A stretch of DNA of 64,000 nucleotides from Streptomyces sp. R28 (GTDB lineage Bacteria > Actinomycetota > Actinomycetes > Streptomycetales > Streptomycetaceae), in the NCBI RefSeq assembly GCF_041052385.1, contig NZ_CP163439.1, positions 1,426,001 through 1,490,000 of the forward strand, in the 5' to 3' direction. Made by a program: the position numbers and the translations under genes. Numbering within the stretch: position 1 is the stretch's first letter; each line of letters begins with the position of its first letter. The notes beneath the pieces are model-generated. The model was not told the origin of the DNA. It was given only the letters and a program-made list of their open reading frames with translations, and ran no database searches. This document shows positions 52,143 through 61,302 of the stretch, in pieces.

Positions 52143-55100
52143 GCCGGCTCCGGCCCCGCACCAGGGCGAGCGCGGCCTCGCGAAGCCCGTCGTCGTCCAG
52201 GGCGGCGTACGTGGACACCGCGTCCTCGTATGCCGCCTTGTCGGCGTTCTCGGCGTCCTCGCGAGCGCGGGCGGAGGACATCGTGGGCTGGAAGCTGCGC
52301 AGATAACGGAACCGTTCGGCGAGCGCGATCAGCCGAACACCGCCCGCGTCCCCCTTCGCCAGATCGGCCGTGCCGAGCGCGAGCAGCAGCGCACCGCACA
52401 GCGGGAAGTAGGCGGGCTGGACGGCAGGTGAGCGGGTCAGCAGGCTCGTGAGGCGGTCGGGCAGGGCGGCGAGGAGGTGTGCGACGAGGTCCATCCGGCC
52501 GTACCGGGCGTGTGCGGTCACGGCGACCGACTGGAGCTCCGGCCCCCAGGCCTCCATCACCGGTTCACCGCCGGGTACCGAATGCGCGATGTGCGCCAGC
52601 CGGTCCAGGGTCCGGCGCCACAGGCCCAGTCCCGTCTCGATGTCGCCCCGCGCGAGCGCCATCTCGGCGCGAGCGCCCAGGTCGGGGGTGAACGGGTCGG
52701 AGGCGGCGTTCTCGCGCTGGTAGCGCAGCGCCTGCTCCAGCCAGTGTTCCGCCTCGTCGAGGTCTCCGGCCTGCAGGCTGGCCAGCATGATCCCCCAGCG
52801 CAGGCCGATCGAGTCGGTCCACTCGCCGTACTCTTCGAGCGCTTCGAGCGCGGCCTTCATGGGCCCGATCGACTCGGCACCGCGCTCCATCTGCAGGCAC
52901 AGTTCGGCGAACCGGGCCCTCGGCCAGATCCGGAGCACCGGGATGTCCTGGTCGCCGACCGCGTCGAGCATCCGGCGGGCGGCCACGAGGGCTCGGTCGG
53001 GTTGGCGGTCGTGCTCCCACACATAGCTGGCGGCACCGTTGGCGATGCCCGCGAGCAGCGGCTCGTCGCCGGCGCACAGCGCGTCGAGAGTGCCGCGGCC
53101 GCCGGGGGCGAGTATCTCCGGCAGCGCGCTCAGCACCGTCGCCACGGCCCGGACCACGGTGTCCGGCGGGGCGGGCGGCAGGCGGCGCAGCGCGACGAGG
53201 GTGCGCGGAGCGCCGGGGCCGAGGCCGAGGAAGGAGTTGGCGGTCAGCAGGGCGGTGGCGGTGCGGGCCGGTTCGACGTACTCGGGGCCCGGCCGGTAGT
53301 GGGAGAGCAGCGGCGCGGTGTCCGCCATGAGCGCCATCAGCCGGGCGTAGTGGGTACTGGCCTCGGTGGACCACAGGCTTCCCAGCACGGCCGTGACCGC
53401 GGCGACGGTGTCCGCGTCCGCGAGTGGGAGGGCCAGCCGCAGGGCGTGCACGAGGTTGTCCTGCTCGGCGCGGATCAGGTGCCAGGACGCGAACGGGTCG
53501 GTACCGAAGGGTGCGTCGTGGTGGGCGACCCCGAAGTCCCGTGCCCAGCCCAGGAATCGCTCCGTGACCGCCGCCTCCTCACCGGCCCGTTCCCGATGCG
53601 CGGCCGCGAACTCCCGTACGGTCTCCAGCATCCGGAAGCGGATGCCGTGCGGGGTGTCCGTCACCTTGAGCAGGGACTGGTCGACGAGGTCCTCGAGGAC
53701 CTCCAAGGCGTCGAAGCCGTCGACGAGTTGTTCCGCCGCCTCGGCGGTGAAGCCGGCCGGGAAGACCGACAGGGCACGCAAGGCGGCCTGCCCCGGCTCC
53801 GCCAGGAGGTTCCAGCTCCAGTCGACGACGGCGTGCAGGGTGCGATGGCGCTGGGGTGCGTCGCGGGGGCCGCCGCGCAGCAGGGCGAAGCGGTCCTCCA
53901 GGCGGCGGGCGATCTCCGGGACCGACAGCACGCGGACGCGGGCGGCGGCGAGTTCGGTGGCGAGCGGCAGGCCGTCGAGGCGGTGGCAGAGGGCGGCCAC
54001 GGCGTCGGCGGGCAGGTCGGCGTCGGGGCGGGCGGCTCGGGCGCGCTGCTCGAACAGCTCGACGGTGGTGGCGAGGTCGAGCTCGGGCAGGGGGTAGACG
54101 GTCTCGGAGGACAGGCCGAGCGGGGCGCGGCTGGTGGTGAGGACGCGCAGGTCCCGCGTCCTGGACACGAGTCCCTGTACGAGGTCGGCGACGCCCTGGA
54201 CGACCTGCTCGCAGTTGTCCAGGACGAGCAGCGCCGGTCCGGAGCCCAGCACTCCCAGGATGCCGGCGATCAGGTCGCCCCCCGCGGTGGGCCGCAGCCC
54301 CTCGCCGACGCCCAGCGCGGAGGCGACCTCGGGGGCGACGTCGGCGTCCTGACGGACACCGGCGAGCGGCACCAGGTGCACGATTCGCTGCTCGGCGTCC
54401 CGGGCGACGGCGCTCGCGAGCCGTGTCTTGCCCAGGCCGCCGGGGCCGACGACGGAGGTGACGCGGGCGCTGTGCAGCAGCCGTCGCACGGCCTCGACGT
54501 CGGCATCCCGGCCGAGCAGCGGGTTGGGTTCGTGCGGTACACCACGCCGCACGGCGGGCGCCTCGCCGCGCAGCAGTTCCTGGTGCAGCTCCTGCAGGGC
54601 GGGCCCCGGATCGGTGCCGAGCTCGTCGCGCAGGCGGCGCCGGTAGGTGTCGTACGCCGCCAGCGCCGCGGCCGCTCCCGCGGTGGCCGCCTGACAGCGC
54701 ATCAGCTCCAGCAGCGGCTCCTCGTCGAGCGGATGCGCGCTCACCAGCTCGCCGAGCGGCCCTACCGCCTCCTCCCGCCGCCCCGAACGCGCCAACGCAA
54801 GCGCCCGCAGTCGCACCAACGCCCGTTGTGTGGCGGCGAGTTCGAGGCGCAGCCCCGCCACGGGGTCGTCGAGGTGTCCGCCCTCCGCCGGGCCGCCACC
54901 CCACAGCGCGAGCCCTTCCTCGGCCTCGGCGACCGCGCCGTGATGGTCGCCGGCCCGCGCCTTCTCCGCACCCGCGGCGGCGTGCAGCTGGACGGCCCAG
55001 GCGTCGACCTGGTCCTCGCGCAGGGCGATGCGGTAGCCGGTGGGTGTGCTCGCGATGACCTCGCCGCCCAGCAGCGAGCGTGCCCGCGAGACGAGGATCT

Positions 55101-55281
55101 GCAGCGCCTTGGTCGGGTTCTCCGGCTGCTCGTCCGGCCACAGCCCGGCCATGAGCCGCCCGGTGCCGCAGCCCGCCCGCGGCTCCCCGGCCAGCAGCGC
55201 GAGCAGGGCGCGCAGGCGGGGCGCGGTGATCTCCTTGCCCCGGTGGGCGACGGACGTCAGCAGCGTCAACTCGATGGTCAC
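52132..55281 (-). CDS. AfsR/SARP-type transcriptional regulator with BTAD and NB-ARC domains
   Basis: Large regulator of 1049 residues from GTG 55281. N-terminal winged helix (LTLLTSVAHRGKEITAPRLRALLALLA, about 1-90), BTAD domain (about 95-240; AAYDTYRRRLRDELGTDPGPALQELHQELL), STAND-type ATPase with Walker A GPGGLGKT (279-286), Walker B LLVLDNCEQV and RTLHAVVDWSWNLL, then a long TPR-like helical C terminus (about 600-1049). Such proteins switch on clusters for secondary metabolism. It is convergent with, and overlaps by 11 bases, the P450 of the DrrAB locus, which it may control, though a direct operator cannot be named. Confidence 0.9.
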   Translation of the reverse strand: MTIELTLLTSVAHRGKEITAPRLRALLALLAGEPRAGCGTGRLMAGLWPDEQPENPTKALQILVSRARSLLGGEVIASTPTGYRIALREDQVDAWAVQLHAAAGAEKARAGDHHGAVAEAEEGLALWGGGPAEGGHLDDPVAGLRLELAATQRALVRLRALALARSGRREEAVGPLGELVSAHPLDEEPLLELMRCQAATAGAAAALAAYDTYRRRLRDELGTDPGPALQELHQELLRGEAPAVRRGVPHEPNPLLGRDADVEAVRRLLHSARVTSVVGPGGLGKTRLASAVARDAEQRIVHLVPLAGVRQDADVAPEVASALGVGEGLRPTAGGDLIAGILGVLGSGPALLVLDNCEQVVQGVADLVQGLVSRTRDLRVLTTSRAPLGLSSETVYPLPELDLATTVELFEQRARAARPDADLPADAVAALCHRLDGLPLATELAAARVRVLSVPEIARRLEDRFALLRGGPRDAPQRHRTLHAVVDWSWNLLAEPGQAALRALSVFPAGFTAEAAEQLVDGFDALEVLEDLVDQSLLKVTDTPHGIRFRMLETVREFAAAHRERAGEEAAVTERFLGWARDFGVAHHDAPFGTDPFASWHLIRAEQDNLVHALRLALPLADADTVAAVTAVLGSLWSTEASTHYARLMALMADTAPLLSHYRPGPEYVEPARTATALLTANSFLGLGPGAPRTLVALRRLPPAPPDTVVRAVATVLSALPEILAPGGRGTLDALCAGDEPLLAGIANGAASYVWEHDRQPDRALVAARRMLDAVGDQDIPVLRIWPRARFAELCLQMERGAESIGPMKAALEALEEYGEWTDSIGLRWGIMLASLQAGDLDEAEHWLEQALRYQRENAASDPFTPDLGARAEMALARGDIETGLGLWRRTLDRLAHIAHSVPGGEPVMEAWGPELQSVAVTAHARYGRMDLVAHLLAALPDRLTSLLTRSPAVQPAYFPLCGALLLALGTADLAKGDAGGVRLIALAERFRYLRSFQPTMSSARAREDAENADKAAYEDAVSTYAALDDDGLREAALALVRGRSRLTA

Positions 55282-55371
55282 CCGAGCAGACTAGTCAGAA
55301 CGGGTGGTCGGAGCGGATGGCCACAACGGGCGCAACCCTCTCGCAACGTTCCCTGTGCTGCCCTTGCTGCC

Positions 55372-55731
55372 ATGTATGAGGAGACCCCGCGCGTCGAACT
55401 CACTCCCGCGGCCGCCGACCTGCTGCGCCGTCTGCGCGCGACGCACGGCCCGCTGATGTTCCACCAGTCCGGCGGCTGCTGCGACGGCAGCGCGCCGATG
55501 TGCTACCCGGACGGCGAGTTCCGCACCGGCGACTCGGACGTGCTGCTCGCGGAGCTGAACGTCGAGGGGGTGGGGGAGCCGGTGAGGTTCTGGATGGCGC
55601 GCAGTCAGTACGAGGCATGGCGCCACACCCGGCTGATCGTCGACGTCGTCGAAGGCCGGGGCAGCGGTTTCTCGCTGGAGGCACCCGAGGGGGTGCGTTT
55701 CCTCACCCGTTCGCGGGTCGTCGACGCCTAG
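55372..55731 (+). CDS. DUF779 domain protein
   Basis: Small cytoplasmic protein of 119 residues. The conserved centre HQSGGCCDGSAPMCYP with three cysteines (adjacent pair plus one more) and YEAWRHTRLIVDVV identify DUF779. Members are often found beside aldehyde dehydrogenases, but none is here. ATG 55372 lacks a ribosome site in the preceding bases, so translation may be leaderless or weak. Divergent from the AfsR-like gene with a 90-base gap. Function unknown. Confidence 0.85.
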   Translation: MYEETPRVELTPAAADLLRRLRATHGPLMFHQSGGCCDGSAPMCYPDGEFRTGDSDVLLAELNVEGVGEPVRFWMARSQYEAWRHTRLIVDVVEGRGSGFSLEAPEGVRFLTRSRVVDA

Positions 55732-55806
55732 CAACCCCGCAGGTCATCGCCGTCTGGTGCACTTCCCCTGAGCCCTGGGACATTTGACGAGACATCAGGG
55801 GGACCC

Positions 55807-57045
55807 ATGACACGTCGTCAGAAACGGTTCGCAGCAGGCAGAGCGGCGCTCACGCTGCTCACGGCACTGAGCGCGCTGGCCGGTGCGGCCCTGGTGGGGG
55901 CGGCCCCGGCCGGCGCCGCGGAGCAGGGCACCCCGATCGCGCCGGGTGTCGCGTACGAGGAGTTCGACATCGCGTCGGCGAAGGGCACCACGCACGCCCA
56001 CCTGCTCACCGTCGACCTGCGCAATCCGCACGTACGTCTCGATCTGCTGCATCCCGGAGCGGTGGCGGCGCGGGCGACCGTCTCGCAGCAGGCCACCGCG
56101 CAGGGGGCCGTCGCGGGCGTGAACGGCGACTTCTTCAACATCAGCGAGACCCAGCACCCGGGCGTCCAGGCGACCGGCGCGAGCGTGGGTCCGGCGATCG
56201 CGCACGGCCGGGCGCTGAAGGCGGCGGTGCCGGACGGCCAGCGTTTCGGACCGGCGCTGCCGCCCGGCACGAGCACCGAGGACGTGCTCGGCGTGGGCGT
56301 CGACCGCAGGGCCCGGCTGGACGGCCTGAGCCTCGCCGGCTCGGTCCGCACACCCGAGGGCCGGCTGCCGCTGCGCGGGCTCAACCAGTACGCACTGCCG
56401 GTGGGCTCCATCGGGGCGTTCACCGCCGCGTGGGGCAGCGCCTCCCGGGTGCGCGCCACCTGCGGCACGGACACGGACCGGGCGGCTCCGTGCAGCACCG
56501 ACACCTACGAGGTGACGGTCCGACGCGGCCGGGTCGTGTCGATGGCCGACGCCCCCGGGAGCGGGCCGATCGCCCGGGGCACCACCGTCCTCGTGGGCCG
56601 GGAGGCGGGCGCGCAGCAGTTGCGGAAGTTCTTCGCGGGCGAGCGGGTGAAGGTACGGCACCGGCTGGTGGCGTCGGCGTCACGGGTCCCGTACCGCTTC
56701 GCCCTCGGCGGGTACCCCGTGCTCGACGACGGACAGCCGCTGCCCGGTCTCGACGACAGGGCCTCGGCCGTGCGGACCGCCGTGGGCATCGCGGACGGCG
56801 GACGGCGCCTGCTGCTGCTCGCGCTGGACGGCGCGCGCGAGTACCGAAGCGGCCTGACCGTCGCCGAAGTGGCCTCCGTCATGCGGGAGTTGGGCTCGGT
56901 CGACGCCTTCAGCCTGGACGGCGGCGGTTCGTCGACGCTGGTCGCCCGCGAACCGGGAGCAGCCGCGGTCTCCGTACGCAACCACCCGTCCGACGGCGTG
57001 GAACGCCCCGTCCCGAACGGCATCGGAGTCTTCTCGACGCCCTGA
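55807..57045 (+). CDS. Secreted phosphodiester glycosidase family protein (NAGPA-like)
   Basis: Secreted protein of 412 residues; Tat-like or Sec signal (RRQKRFAAGRAALTLLTA) ending near GAAEQG. NAGPA-type motifs: GAVAGVNGDFFNISETQHPGV near the N terminus, RTAVGIADGGRRLLLLALDG, SLDGGGSSTLVARE, and the C-terminal VRNHPSDGVERPVPNGIGVF. The family includes the human uncovering enzyme (mannose-6-phosphate exposing) and bacterial exopolysaccharide proteins. Substrate here unknown. ATG 55807 has GGGG upstream. The gene ends 3 bases before a convergent small membrane-protein gene. Confidence 0.85.
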   Translation: MTRRQKRFAAGRAALTLLTALSALAGAALVGAAPAGAAEQGTPIAPGVAYEEFDIASAKGTTHAHLLTVDLRNPHVRLDLLHPGAVAARATVSQQATAQGAVAGVNGDFFNISETQHPGVQATGASVGPAIAHGRALKAAVPDGQRFGPALPPGTSTEDVLGVGVDRRARLDGLSLAGSVRTPEGRLPLRGLNQYALPVGSIGAFTAAWGSASRVRATCGTDTDRAAPCSTDTYEVTVRRGRVVSMADAPGSGPIARGTTVLVGREAGAQQLRKFFAGERVKVRHRLVASASRVPYRFALGGYPVLDDGQPLPGLDDRASAVRTAVGIADGGRRLLLLALDGAREYRSGLTVAEVASVMRELGSVDAFSLDGGGSSTLVAREPGAAAVSVRNHPSDGVERPVPNGIGVFSTP

Positions 57046-57048
57046 CGG

Positions 57049-57243
57049 TCACGGTCTGAGGCTGCTGACGATGTCCGCCGTGGCCGTCAGACCGCTGCTG
57101 ATGGTGGGCGCCATGCTCGTGCTGGCCAGGTAGAAGCCGAGCAGCAGGCACACCAGCGCGTGGGTGACCTTCAGCCCGCCGTTGCGCACGAAGATCACCG
57201 CCAGGATGAACAGCAGCAACACCACAGAGATGGAAATGGCCAT
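57049..57243 (-). CDS. Small two-helix membrane protein
   Basis: 64 residues with two hydrophobic segments (ISVVLLLFILAVIFV and HALVCLLLGFYLASTSMAP). The ATG at 57243 has GGAGGAGG seven bases upstream, which supports it as a real gene. Such small proteins are common in streptomycetes, but I cannot assign a function. Convergent with the NAGPA-like gene. Confidence 0.65.
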   Translation of the reverse strand: MAISISVVLLLFILAVIFVRNGGLKVTHALVCLLLGFYLASTSMAPTISSGLTATADIVSSLRP

Positions 57244-57372
57244 CGTCAACCTCCTCCGCCACGTCCACTTCGCGGCCTTCGGCCGCAAGTGTGGCGTAGC
57301 GGAGGGTTCGTCCGGGCAGCTGAGCTGTACTCCGAACGTGTGGTGTCCTGCGCGGCGTGCCCGCAGGTGCGC

Positions 57373-58236
57373 CTATGCCGTCCGGTGGGCGTCGAGGAAG
57401 GCCTCCAGACCGGCGAGGTCGTCGGTGTTGAGAAAGTCGACGTCGGCGGCGAGCAGCTCGCCCCACAGGGCGTCCCGGGCGGCACCGGCCACGTCCGGGG
57501 TGGCCCAGAAGCGCACCTTCTGCCCCCGGGAGTGCGCCGCCTGGACGATGCCGCGCAGCTTCTGCCGCTCGGCGTCCGGGAAGGCGCCCACGCCCAGCCA
57601 GGTGAAGTTGAGCGTCCAGTTGTCGCTGATCAGCGGGATGAAGGAGGCGGGCGCGGAGCTGGAGAGGTCGGCGAGACGGCCGTCGTAGAAGGCCCGGCGG
57701 ACGGTCTGGGCCTCCATGGGTACCCGGGCCGCGCGGTCGCCGGAGATCACGGCGGTGACCGCGCCCGGGCAGACGCGGCCGTGGGCGTACGTCGTGAACA
57801 GGTGCTTGTAGCGCTTCAGGTGCTTGTCGAGTTCGAGGTAGGTCGACGAGCCCTCGGTCTTGATGTCGACGAGCAGCTGGATCGGCTTGCGGTACCCCCC
57901 GTATACGGACCCGTGGTTGGCCCGGACCCGGGCGGCCAGCGGGTCGAGGTAGAGGGACTCCAGGGTGCGGGTGGGGTCCAGGTCCTCGGGGTCGTGGGCC
58001 ACGAGGAGCTGGTCGCCGACCAGGTAGATGTCGGCCTCGACGCTGCCGAAGCGGTGGTCGAGGGCGTCGAGGAGGGGACGCGGGTGCTCGTAGTCGTTGT
58101 GGGCGTGCGCCCGCCACAACGGGCGCGGTCCGTGCTTCTGTTCGCTCGCCGACGCAACGGTGCCGGGCAGCGCGACCGAGCCCGCGAGGGCGGCGCCGAG
58201 GGTGGTGAGGGCTCTGCGACGGGTGGTGAGGGCCAT
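57373..58236 (-). CDS. Secreted phospholipase C/glycerophosphodiesterase-like protein
   Basis: 287 residues with a signal of twin-arginine type (TTRRRALTTLG) ending near ASASEQ. The TIM-barrel opening WRAHAHNDYEHPRPLLDALDHRFGSVEADIYLVGDQLLVAHD contains the conserved His/Asn/Glu/Asp set of PI-PLC-like phosphodiesterases. LVDIKTEG and the DVDFLNTDDL end are typical too. Acts outside the cell on a phospholipid head group or phosphodiester; exact substrate unknown. Good ribosome site AGGGAGG. It lies 140 bases from the left end of the IS element. Confidence 0.85.
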   Translation of the reverse strand: MALTTRRRALTTLGAALAGSVALPGTVASASEQKHGPRPLWRAHAHNDYEHPRPLLDALDHRFGSVEADIYLVGDQLLVAHDPEDLDPTRTLESLYLDPLAARVRANHGSVYGGYRKPIQLLVDIKTEGSSTYLELDKHLKRYKHLFTTYAHGRVCPGAVTAVISGDRAARVPMEAQTVRRAFYDGRLADLSSSAPASFIPLISDNWTLNFTWLGVGAFPDAERQKLRGIVQAAHSRGQKVRFWATPDVAGAARDALWGELLAADVDFLNTDDLAGLEAFLDAHRTA

Positions 58237-58410
58237 ACTCTGCCTCCCTGACAGGGGCGATGGGGGCGTGGGGAACGCTGCGAGTATGCGTTTCCGAAGG
58301 CCCCAAACAGCAGAGGCGGGCAGGGAGTTGGCCGGACTGCCGTCCTGCGTTCACTTCACCCCTGCAGGGCGCACGAAAAAGCCCGCACCGGGTGGACGCT
58401 GTTGGTTAAT

Positions 58411-58443
58411 TCCGCCCTGCTGGATCTCATCCAGCAGGGCGGA
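58411..58443 (-). terminator. Hairpin at the transposase stop codon
   Basis: Perfect 15-base inverted repeat TCCGCCCTGCTGGAT / ATCCAGCAGGGCGGA with a 3-base loop; the transposase stop (58427-58429) lies in it. It probably terminates transposase transcription and blocks read-through. Confidence 0.75.
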
Positions 58444-60073
58444 GTGCTGCGAAGGGGGGAACGCGGGTCTTGGCGAGTGGTCTGCCGGTGAGCCAGGCAT
58501 CGATGCGGGCGAGGTTGACGGCGGCGCCAGTGAAGTGGTGCTGCAACTGGGTCTTGGCGAGGCCGCGATAGCGGGATCTGCGCAGGCCGAACGCCTGGAC
58601 GCCCTGTGAGACGGTGCCCTCGACGCCGGCTCGGTGTCCGTAGCGGCGGCGCCAGTGGTCGGTGTCCTGCTCGACCCGGGCCTGCTGAAGGATGTCGTGC
58701 TCGGTCTTCGGTCTCAGGGTCAGGTTGCGGCCGGTCCTGGAGCTGGTGCACGAGGTCCGCAGTTCGCAGGGGTCGCAGTGCCGGGCGGCGAACCGGACCC
58801 GGGTGACCGGAGCATCGAACTGGCTCCGGGCTTCCCGCCAGACGACGCTGGTCCGTCCGCCGGGGCAGACGGCCTGGCGCTGGTCCCAGTCGATGGTGAA
58901 GCGGGTGTTGCCGAAGATGTCTCCGGTGGCCTGTGCCTTCACGGTGGTGGACTTGACCGGGCCGACCAGCTCGATGCCGTGATCACGGCGGGCATGGTGG
59001 ATCTGTTCGGCGTCGATATATCCGGCGTCCACCAGGTGCTCGTCCGCAAGCAGGCCGCGTCCGGCCAAGGCGGTGTGGATGTCCTCCAGGACGAGGACGT
59101 CGTTGACGGGTGCCGGCGTGGTGCGAACGTGGGTGATCAGATGCGGGGCATCGGGCTCGCAGGTCTCGCTGAGGTGGACTTTGCAACCGGACCAGCCCAG
59201 ATCCCGTTTCGAACCAGTGCGGGCCTCGGGCTCGTGGGGGGTCCGTAAGCGGACCGCGCCCGGCGGGAAGTCCTTCGTCCCGCGCCGGCGCACGGTGCCC
59301 TCGACGTGGTGAAACTGCTGCACCCAGGTCTGCCGCAGGAACTCCACCGCGGGCAGGCTTCGCAACGAAGGCGGTGACACAGCCGACCAGACGGCCTCCA
59401 GCAGCGTCATGCCGTCGGTCCCGCACTGGTCGGCGTGCTCGACGCGGGCCGCCCACCGGGACGCGAAACGACTGTCCTCCGGCCTGGCCGAGTAGCGGTC
59501 GAACCACTCCGGCGGCGCCACCGTCACCAGCCAGTCCCCGGCCGCCTCCGCCACCTGGTTCAATACCGCACGCAGGGTCTCGACCACGAACTCCAAGCGG
59601 TTCAGGTCTCTCGTCGCGGCCAGCACGTGGGTGGCATCCGTGCGCTGCCGCCCGCCCGCCTTGACCAGCCCTACCTCGGCGGCCACCCGGAGCACGGCAT
59701 CGAACACCATCTGGCCGGCCTCGCCTTCGACCAGCCGAGCACGGAACTCGCAGAGCACCGAATAGTCGAATCCGGTGTCGGCCAGCTCCAGCGAGAGGGC
59801 GTACTTCCAGTCCAGACGCGAGCGGACCGCATGCGCGGCCTGCCGGTCGGTCAGCCCCTCGGCGAACTGCAACACCGACACCAGCGCGAGCCATGCCGGA
59901 GACACCACCGACCGCCCCCGGGCCGGGAACAGCTCCTCGAAATCGGCATCCGAGAACACCGGCCCGAGCGCGTCCCGCACCCGCATCACCAGACAGCCCT
60001 TCGTAAACACCGCACGCGCCAGCCGAGCCGTCTCCTCCGGGATCTCCCCCAGAACCACCCCACGCAACGACAC
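58427..60073 (-). CDS. IS1182-family transposase
   Basis: DDE transposase of 548 residues. GTG 60073 is preferred because GAGGG lies eight bases upstream and the product starts SLRGVVLGEIPEE, as usual for these proteins. N-terminal DUF772 region (GLTDRQAAHAVRSRLDWKYALSLELADTGFDYSVLCEFRARL) with LTDRQA and FDYSVL motifs, first catalytic Asp in QRTDATHV, second in LVDAGYID, a Cys-rich stretch (CDPCELRTSC) and the acidic end VEGTVSQGVQAFGLRRSRYRG. Length and motifs look intact, so it may be active. Confidence 0.9.
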   Translation of the reverse strand: MSLRGVVLGEIPEETARLARAVFTKGCLVMRVRDALGPVFSDADFEELFPARGRSVVSPAWLALVSVLQFAEGLTDRQAAHAVRSRLDWKYALSLELADTGFDYSVLCEFRARLVEGEAGQMVFDAVLRVAAEVGLVKAGGRQRTDATHVLAATRDLNRLEFVVETLRAVLNQVAEAAGDWLVTVAPPEWFDRYSARPEDSRFASRWAARVEHADQCGTDGMTLLEAVWSAVSPPSLRSLPAVEFLRQTWVQQFHHVEGTVRRRGTKDFPPGAVRLRTPHEPEARTGSKRDLGWSGCKVHLSETCEPDAPHLITHVRTTPAPVNDVLVLEDIHTALAGRGLLADEHLVDAGYIDAEQIHHARRDHGIELVGPVKSTTVKAQATGDIFGNTRFTIDWDQRQAVCPGGRTSVVWREARSQFDAPVTRVRFAARHCDPCELRTSCTSSRTGRNLTLRPKTEHDILQQARVEQDTDHWRRRYGHRAGVEGTVSQGVQAFGLRRSRYRGLAKTQLQHHFTGAAVNLARIDAWLTGRPLAKTRVPPFAALRPAG

Positions 60074-60207
60074 CGAACCCACCCTCAACACGACGACGGC
60101 CTGCACGACCCCAACGGGATCGCACAGGCCGTCATCACGCCCGCACCCGATTTACCAACAGCGTCCGAAAGGGGGAGGGCTTTCCGTGCGCTTCGCGCAG
60201 GTGTACG

Positions 60208-61302
60208 TCAGGGAGCCTGCAGGTCGACGAGTTCGGCCAGCGCCGCACGGTGGGCGCCCGTGGTGCCGTAGGCGATCGAGTCGGCCTTGGCCCGCTTCAG
60301 ATACAGATGGATGGGGTGCTCCCAGGTCATCCCGATACCGGCGTGCAGTTGCAGCGCCTCCTCGGCGGCGTGCACGGCGACGGGTGCCGCGTACGCCTGG
60401 GCGACGGCCACCGCCACGTCGACGTCGTCGCCCGTCGCGAGCGCGTCGGCTGCGGCCCGCGCTGCCGCGCGCAGGTTGACCACCTCCAGCCACAGCTGGG
60501 CGAGCCGGTGCTTGAGGGCCTGGAAGCCGCCGACGGGACGGTTGAACTGCTTGCGGTCCTTCAGATAGCGGACCGTCTCGGTCAACGTCCATTCGGCAAG
60601 CCCGAGTTGCTCGGAGGCGAGCAGCCCGGCCCCGGCGCGCAACCCGCGCCGTACGGCGGGTTCGGCGTCCCCCAGCAGGCGGCCGGCCGCACCCTCCAGA
60701 ACCACGGTCGCCACCGGCCTGGTCAGGTCCAGGGACACCTGCGGGGTGACGGTCACGGCAGCGGCGTCCACCGCGTACAGGCCACCGTCGTCCGCGGGCA
60801 CGAGCAGCAGGTCCGCGACGACCGCGTCCGCGATGCCGGTCAACTCCCCGTACAGGCCACCGTCCTCATGCCGTACGACCTTGTAGGCGCCGCCCGGAAC
60901 GACGTTCAGGGCGACGGCGAGGGCCCCGATCCGCCGACCGGACGCCAGCTCGCCGAGCAGGCCTCCTTCGCCCTCGCAGGCCAGCAGAGCCTCGGTCGCG
61001 ACGACGGCGCTCGTCAGGTACGGCACGGGAGCGACCGCGCGCCCCAACTCCTCCAGCACGACGGCGACTTCGCGGTGCGTGGCTCCCTGGCCGCCCTTCT
61101 CCTCCGGGACCAGCAGCCCCGCCAGGCCCATGCCGTCCGAGAGCGCCTTCCAGGCCGCCAGGTCGTGCGGGGCGTCCGACTCGGTGCGTGCGATGACGCC
61201 GGGGGCGTCGCAGTGATCGGCGAGCAGGTCCCGTACCGCGGCGCGCAGCGCCTCTTCCTCCTCCGAGTAGAGCAGGTCGGGCTCCGTGCGGTGTGTTGTC
61301 AT
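60208..61302 (-). CDS. Acyl-CoA dehydrogenase (second subunit of the pair)
   Basis: FAD-dependent acyl-CoA dehydrogenase fold, 364 residues. The N-terminal domain (LYSEEEEALRAAVRDLLADHCD) and C-terminal helical domain (LAEWTLTETVRYLKDRKQFNRPVGGFQALKHRLAQLWLEV and LQLHAGIGMTWEHPIHLYLKRAK) are clear. The catalytic Glu expected near IGMTWEHP is present as E in WEHP only. ATGA overlap with the upstream dehydrogenase. Paired dehydrogenases of this kind form heteromeric enzymes for bulky substrates such as steroids or branched acids. Confidence 0.9.
   Translation of the reverse strand: MTTHRTEPDLLYSEEEEALRAAVRDLLADHCDAPGVIARTESDAPHDLAAWKALSDGMGLAGLLVPEEKGGQGATHREVAVVLEELGRAVAPVPYLTSAVVATEALLACEGEGGLLGELASGRRIGALAVALNVVPGGAYKVVRHEDGGLYGELTGIADAVVADLLLVPADDGGLYAVDAAAVTVTPQVSLDLTRPVATVVLEGAAGRLLGDAEPAVRRGLRAGAGLLASEQLGLAEWTLTETVRYLKDRKQFNRPVGGFQALKHRLAQLWLEVVNLRAAARAAADALATGDDVDVAVAVAQAYAAPVAVHAAEEALQLHAGIGMTWEHPIHLYLKRAKADSIAYGTTGAHRAALAELVDLQAP

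Larger units (their letters stand above)
58376..60183. mobile_element. IS1182-family insertion sequence
   Basis: About 1.8 kb bounded by imperfect inverted repeats: the left end (58376 on) has AAAAAGCCCGCACCGGGTGGACGCTGTTGGT; the right end (60151-60183) read backwards gives a matching string, with ACCAACAGCGTCC (13 bases identical) and GGGCTTT conserved in the same order. The repeat may extend outward through CGTGCGC on both sides. No clear target-site duplication was found. It carries one transposase gene, and the element has inserted just downstream of the acyl-CoA dehydrogenase operon. Confidence 0.75.
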
